Shown: piece by piece, positions 16,101 through 18,875 of the stretch
Numbering within the stretch: the first letter of the stretch is position 1
How the letters are laid out: the number at the start of each line of letters is the position of its first letter
Assembly: GCA_044356745.1 (NCBI GenBank)
Contig: JBIKVP010000038.1
Span: 1-18,875 of the forward strand
DNA length: 18,875 nt
Direction: 5' to 3'
Source: JBIKVP01 sp044356745
GTDB lineage: Bacteria > Pseudomonadota > Alphaproteobacteria > Rhizobiales > Beijerinckiaceae
Notes under the pieces: generated by a model
Seen by the model: the letters and a program-made list of their open reading frames with translations, nothing else
Database searches by the model: none
Told to the model about the DNA's origin: nothing
Translations under genes and position numbers: made by a program

Positions 16101-17319
16101 GCCCCTCAATGACAGTTTGTGCAAAAGTGCCAAACCTTCCGACAAACCACGCAAGCTTGCTGATGGTGGAGGTCTGTTCTTATTAGTGGCAGTGAATGGT
16201 GCAAAATATTGGCGCTTGAAATACCGTTATCAAGAAAAAGAAAAGGTCTTAGCTTTGGGGGTGTATCCTGAAGTGAGCCTTGCGGCAGCGCGTGAAAAAC
16301 GTGATGAAGCACGAAAAATTATCAAAGCAGGCGGTGATCCTTCACAAATACGCAAAGATGAAAAGCGGATTGCCGCTCTTAATTGTGAAAACACTTTTGA
16401 AAGCATTGCTCGTGAATGGCACATAAACAATCTGGAGCGATGGACACCTTCTTACGGCAAAGAGATTTTGCACCGTCTGGAGACGAATATATTCCCCACA
16501 ATAGGTAAAAGACCGATACGCGATATCAATGCCCCTGAATTGCTCTCCACGCTTCGCATAATTGAAAAACGCGGTGCGTATGAGGTTGCACACCGCGCCC
16601 TGCAAATGTGTGGGCAGGTGTTTCGTTATGGAATTGCTACAGGACGTTTAGAGCGTGATCCCTCACCTGACTTGCGTGGTGCTTTAAAGCCTGTGAAGCA
16701 TACGCATTATGCCGCTTTAGAGAACAAAGACCTTCCTGCCTTTATCCAAGCGCTAGAACGTAATGATGGACGCTTATTTCCACAAACGCGTCTTGGCTTA
16801 AAGCTTATGCTTCTTACGTTCGTGCGCACGGGTGAGCTGATTGCTGCAACATGGGAGGAAGTGGATTTTGAGGCAAAGCGGTGGGTTATACCTGCATCAC
16901 GTATGAAAATGCGCAAAGAACATATTGTGCCTTTGTCAGTACAATCGATTGAAGTGCTCAAAGAGCTTAAGCATTATGCTGGTGAATCGGAATGGGTATT
17001 TCCGTCGCAAATCCGTTCAACCAAACATATGAGTAACAACACGATCCTCAAAGCACTAATCCGTATGGGCTATAAAGGAAAAGCCACAGGACACGGCTTT
17101 CGTGCTTTAGCCATGAGTACAATTAAAGAGAAGCTGGGCTATCGTCATGAAGTAATTGATCGGCAATTAGCCCACGCGCATAAAAGTAAGATTGATGCAG
17201 CTTATGATCGCGCACAATTTCTGCAAGATCGTACTGTTATGATGCAGCGGTGGGGGGATTATTTGGATACATTCTATAAATCTGGCAATGAAAAAGTAAT
17301 CGCTTTTTTTCGGCAATAA
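16099..17319 (+). CDS. int: Tyrosine-type integrase (P4-like, DUF4102 N-terminal domain)
   Basis: A complete 406-residue site-specific recombinase. The N-terminal arm-binding domain (about 1-90) carries the DUF4102 phrases KLADGGGLFLLV and ALGVYPEVSLAAAREKRDEA. The core-binding domain (about 97-185) and catalytic domain follow, with the full set of active residues: Arg243 in FVRTGEL, Lys270, His332 and Arg335 in HGFRALA, His359, and nucleophile Tyr369 in IDAAYDRA. Location 165 bp after a tRNA-Ser and in the same direction fits a P4-type island integrated at the tRNA 3' end. GGAG at 16085-16088 is the likely ribosome binding site. The gene appears intact and so could still mobilise the island if a matching far-side attachment site exists. 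Confidence 0.95.
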   Translation: MPLNDSLCKSAKPSDKPRKLADGGGLFLLVAVNGAKYWRLKYRYQEKEKVLALGVYPEVSLAAAREKRDEARKIIKAGGDPSQIRKDEKRIAALNCENTFESIAREWHINNLERWTPSYGKEILHRLETNIFPTIGKRPIRDINAPELLSTLRIIEKRGAYEVAHRALQMCGQVFRYGIATGRLERDPSPDLRGALKPVKHTHYAALENKDLPAFIQALERNDGRLFPQTRLGLKLMLLTFVRTGELIAATWEEVDFEAKRWVIPASRMKMRKEHIVPLSVQSIEVLKELKHYAGESEWVFPSQIRSTKHMSNNTILKALIRMGYKGKATGHGFRALAMSTIKEKLGYRHEVIDRQLAHAHKSKIDAAYDRAQFLQDRTVMMQRWGDYLDTFYKSGNEKVIAFFRQ

Positions 17320-17577
17320 TTTTTTACTCATGTGTAATTTATCTTGTTTTGAAAAATTGTAAAAACGGCTCTTACTGATTCGTGGGCAAAAATGCTGCAA
17401 TTGAGAAAATTTAGATCAATAAATCAAGGCTGTAAGGCTATGAACACCCGAAATGACAATAAGTTATGAGCTAAATAAATTCTCTGTAAGTTATTGATTT
17501 TAATATCAAAAATTTGTTTTCAATACCCTATATTCCGTTTACTTAACACCATTGATAAAACAATTATGAATACTCTA

Positions 17578-17601
17578 TTGACACCGTGTAATAATATTAC
17601 A
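17578..17601 (+). promoter_or_regulatory. TTGACA box next to a TGTAAT-AAT-ATTACA palindrome
   Basis: A perfect -35-like TTGACA (17578-17583) is followed 3 bp later by the palindrome TGTAATAATATTACA (17587-17601). No good -10 stands 16-18 bp after the TTGACA, so promoter function is uncertain; the palindrome looks like an operator half-site pair. Confidence 0.35.
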
Positions 17602-17772
17602 AAGTAGTTTTGTCCAATAAAGGACAAAGCGTGCCTCTCGCGTATGAGGCTACTTTCAAGCGAAAAGCCGCCACAATCTTTGCAGGATTGCAACGGCTTT
17701 GATGGTAGGCAAGACCTACATCTCCCTCTCAAGGGTAGGTTAAGTTTACACTCGAGTGTGGCATTTGTAAAC
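17601..17772 (+). ncRNA. Candidate structured RNA or cis-acting element
   Basis: If transcribed on the plus strand, AAAGTA (17601-17606) pairs with TACTTT (17651-17656) and closes a three-way junction with two hairpins (17609-17628 and 17633-17650). A long two-part hairpin (17664-17700), a bulged stem GAT-g-GTAGG/CCTACATC (17701-17722) and a further stem (17744-17772) follow almost without gaps. Such dense perfect pairing in 170 bp is unlikely for plain spacer. No known RNA family is recognised. Strand and transcription are inferred only. Confidence 0.35.
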
Positions 17773-17910
17773 ACAAATTCCACGCTTAGCTTGCGCGTTT
17801 TCAAAGGATATAGCGCAACTATGTATCTGATAATAAACAATAATAAAAAAATTTGCAGGCTTATTTTTCTGCAATCACCGCTTCCCCTGATGATTTGACG
17901 GGGGCTTTCA

Positions 17911-18117
17911 ATGAATAATGATTTTCCAAAAGCGGGCTTTGTTCGCTTAACGGGGATACTTGCGCCTGATGGTCCGGTACCCGTTAGCAAGTCGACTTGG
18001 TGGGCTGGTGTTAAAGATGGACGCTTTCCAAAACCCGTCAAGCTTGGTGCACGTATCACAGCGTGGCGCGTTGAAGATATTCGTGCCCTTCTCGAAAAGT
18101 GGGGGCATGGATCATGA
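17911..18117 (+). CDS. AlpA-family DNA-binding regulator/excisionase
   Basis: A 68-residue winged-HTH protein of the AlpA family, small regulators carried by prophages and islands that act as excisionases or control the linked integrase. The core GPVPVSKSTWWAGVKDGRFP (residues 21-40) followed by KPVKLGARITAWRVEDIRALL is nearly diagnostic. It is preceded by GGGGG at a usable distance as ribosome binding site. Its stop overlaps the ATG of the next gene by 4 nt (ATGA), so the two are cotranslated. It lies 590 bp after the P4-type integrase on the same strand and may serve it or the truncated second recombinase downstream. Confidence 0.9.
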   Translation: MNNDFPKAGFVRLTGILAPDGPVPVSKSTWWAGVKDGRFPKPVKLGARITAWRVEDIRALLEKWGHGS

Positions 18118-18620
18118 AGAGCGTGCCCTTTAATTCTCATAAACTTAAGAAAAAACATACCCATAACGTACGGCGCGTTAAGCGGCTTGAGCAATATACA
18201 GCGCAAGAACTGGCAAGCCTTTTTCAAGTGCACAAAAACACTGTGTCAAACTGGATGCGTAAAGGTTTGCGCAAAATTGATGATCAAAAACCGCATTTGT
18301 TTCGCGGTGCTGATGTCATTGCTTTTCTTCAAAAACGGCAATCATCTCGCAAGCATTCTTGTGCCGCGCATGAGTTTTATTGCTTCAAATGTAAAGCGCC
18401 ACGCACACCGTGGGGAGGGCTTGTGGAGAGGTATTCTCTGACACCCGCAAAGGTGCAGCTCAAGGCTTTATGCGCAGTGTGTGAGGGAACGATAACCAAG
18501 ATCACCACACCCGAAAAAGCGCACAATATCACACATATTCTGGAGCAATACCAACGGGATGATGTGAGCTTAGAGGATAGCCCCTTGCCCCGTTTAAACT
18601 GTGACATCAAAGGATCATAA
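18114..18620 (+). CDS. HTH plus zinc-ribbon protein of an integrase module
   Basis: A 168-residue basic protein from the ATG that overlaps the alpA stop; a frame extension to 18099 would add five residues without support. Residues 27-51 form a MerR/excisionase-like helix-turn-helix (YTAQELASLFQVHKNTVSNW). Residues 90-123 hold two CxxC pairs (Cys90/Cys93 and Cys120/Cys123), consistent with a zinc ribbon. I recognise this architecture from alphaproteobacterial mobile regions, where it directly precedes a tyrosine recombinase, and here the second integrase starts 4 nt after its stop. A role in directing or regulating that recombinase is inferred; it has no established function that I know. Confidence 0.8.
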   Translation: MKSVPFNSHKLKKKHTHNVRRVKRLEQYTAQELASLFQVHKNTVSNWMRKGLRKIDDQKPHLFRGADVIAFLQKRQSSRKHSCAAHEFYCFKCKAPRTPWGGLVERYSLTPAKVQLKALCAVCEGTITKITTPEKAHNITHILEQYQRDDVSLEDSPLPRLNCDIKGS

Positions 18621-18624
18621 AAAA

Positions 18625-18768
18625 ATGACTGATTTTAATCCCAAAAACGAGCGCTTAAAACGTGAGTATGTGCGTTATCTTAAAGAGGCAAAACGCATGA
18701 GCGAAAGCTCTGTAAAAGCCGTTCGTAAAGCCCTTCATGAATTTGAATGCTATACCCCTCGTGAGTGA
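18625..18768 (+). pseudogene. Second tyrosine recombinase, truncated by an IS after codon 42
   Basis: Starts at ATG 18625, 4 nt after the zinc-ribbon gene. The first 42 residues (opening MTDFNPKNERLKREYVRYLK, then a helix rich in KAVRKALHEFE) match the N-terminal core-binding helices of tyrosine site-specific recombinases found after such HTH/zinc-ribbon genes. At 18750 the sequence switches to the IS end shared with the left border, and the frame stops at TGA 18766-18768. The catalytic domain is absent from the window; it may lie on the far side of the IS. As it stands it cannot act. Confidence 0.82.
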
Positions 18769-18875
18769 AGAGTTGGCGTTATCTTTTTATTAAGGTTGTT
18801 TTGATTCCAATTTGGTATGGGTACGCTTTTAGAACCGGATCAACGGCAGGAGCTTTTGAAACGCCACCGCACCGA
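18750..18875 (+). mobile_element. End of an insertion sequence (IS630-like), truncated by the window edge
   Basis: Bases 18750-18858 are identical to the reverse complement of 1-109. The element reads rightward out of the window and has interrupted a recombinase gene at a TA site. Only the 5' end is visible. Confidence 0.8.
18817..18875 (+). CDS. Transposase N-terminus, partial (IS630-like)
   Basis: ATG at 18817 opens a frame of 19 complete codons (MGTLLEPDQRQELLKRHRT) that runs off the right edge, five codons longer than the left copy shows. The N-terminal pattern resembles IS630-family transposases. Catalytic residues are outside the window, so activity cannot be judged. Confidence 0.5.
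   Translation, partial: MGTLLEPDQRQELLKRHRT

Larger units (their letters stand above)
17320..17910. other. Gene-free region between integrase and alpA, rich in stem-loops
   Basis: No convincing gene on either strand; the long minus-strand frame across it (17520-18233) is a shadow of alpA and of non-coding DNA. The first part (17320-17577) is AT-rich and plain. From 17601 on there are many perfect stems: TTTGTCC/GGACAAA (17609-17628), GCCTC/GAGGC (17633-17650), AAAGCCG/CGGCTTT (17664-17700) enclosing CAATC/GATTG, GTAGG/CCTAC (17705-17719), GTTTACA/TGTAAAC (17744-17772) enclosing the palindrome ACACTCGAGTGT, and TTGCAG/CTGCAA just before alpA. A structured leader, a small RNA or a replication/excision site are possible. 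Confidence 0.6.

Noticed and set aside
17290..17310. Possible terminator at the end of the integrase gene (GAAAAAG with CTTTTTTT)
   Set aside because: An A/T-only stem inside the coding sequence; too weak to call.
17520..18233. Open frame of 237 codons on the minus strand
   Set aside because: It runs antisense through alpA and across the stem-loop region; its composition is not protein-like and no ribosome binding site is seen.

Overview
The window looks like one chromosomal segment of an alphaproteobacterium of moderate-to-low GC. The evidence is an alpha-type carB with an insert in its N-terminal half, carB followed by greA, an aroE-coaE overlap, a DUF2336 protein, and an unusual 851-residue ABC-like protein of a type I know from alphaproteobacteria. 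An affinity to Hyphomicrobiales is plausible (carB-greA, aroE-coaE, D-3-hydroxybutyrate dehydrogenase next to a patatin-like phospholipase, and the HTH/zinc-ribbon plus integrase module). The order cannot be fixed from sequence alone.

Layout. Positions 1-109 and 18750-18858 are perfect reverse complements. Both are the 5' end of the same insertion sequence (IS630-like by its first 19 residues), with transposases pointing outward. The window is therefore bounded by two IS copies and may be a complete assembly contig that stops at repeats. An AT-rich spacer without genes (110-432) precedes aroE and coaE, which overlap by 4 nt. A degenerate ABC-transporter-like gene converges on coaE from the minus strand. 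A DUF2336 gene follows on the plus strand, then a minus-strand pair with a 4-nt overlap (DUF900-type alpha/beta-hydrolase lipoprotein, then a GtrA-like membrane protein). From 7.49 kb there is a plus-strand run: hbdH, a patatin-like phospholipase, a secreted protein broken by an in-frame amber codon, carB, greA, a small lipoprotein whose start lies inside greA, and an unrecognised 233-residue protein.

From about 15.5 kb the window becomes accessory. A tRNA-Ser(CGA) gene is preceded by two tandem repeats of 96 and 90 bp that each begin with a copy of the tRNA's 5' end and carry two hairpins. A complete P4-type tyrosine integrase lies 165 bp downstream of the tRNA, as expected for an island integrated at its 3' end. 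Its leader has a near-consensus promoter, helically phased GTCCA repeats, and G-rich repeats whose inverted copy reaches the start codon. A gene-free stretch of about 590 bp dense with stem-loops follows. Then come an AlpA-like excision/regulatory protein, a small HTH plus zinc-ribbon protein (4-nt overlap), and a second tyrosine recombinase cut by the right-hand IS after codon 42.

Functionally the core part covers shikimate synthesis (aroE), CoA synthesis (coaE), carbamoyl phosphate synthesis (carB), transcript rescue (greA) and probably polyhydroxybutyrate/ketone-body metabolism (hbdH, perhaps the patatin). The right part is a degrading mobile island. The best candidates for something undescribed are the structured intergenic region at 17587-17772, the tRNA-fragment repeats at 15660-15845, and the nested palindromes at 4436-4480. 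No complete new defence or biosynthetic system is visible.
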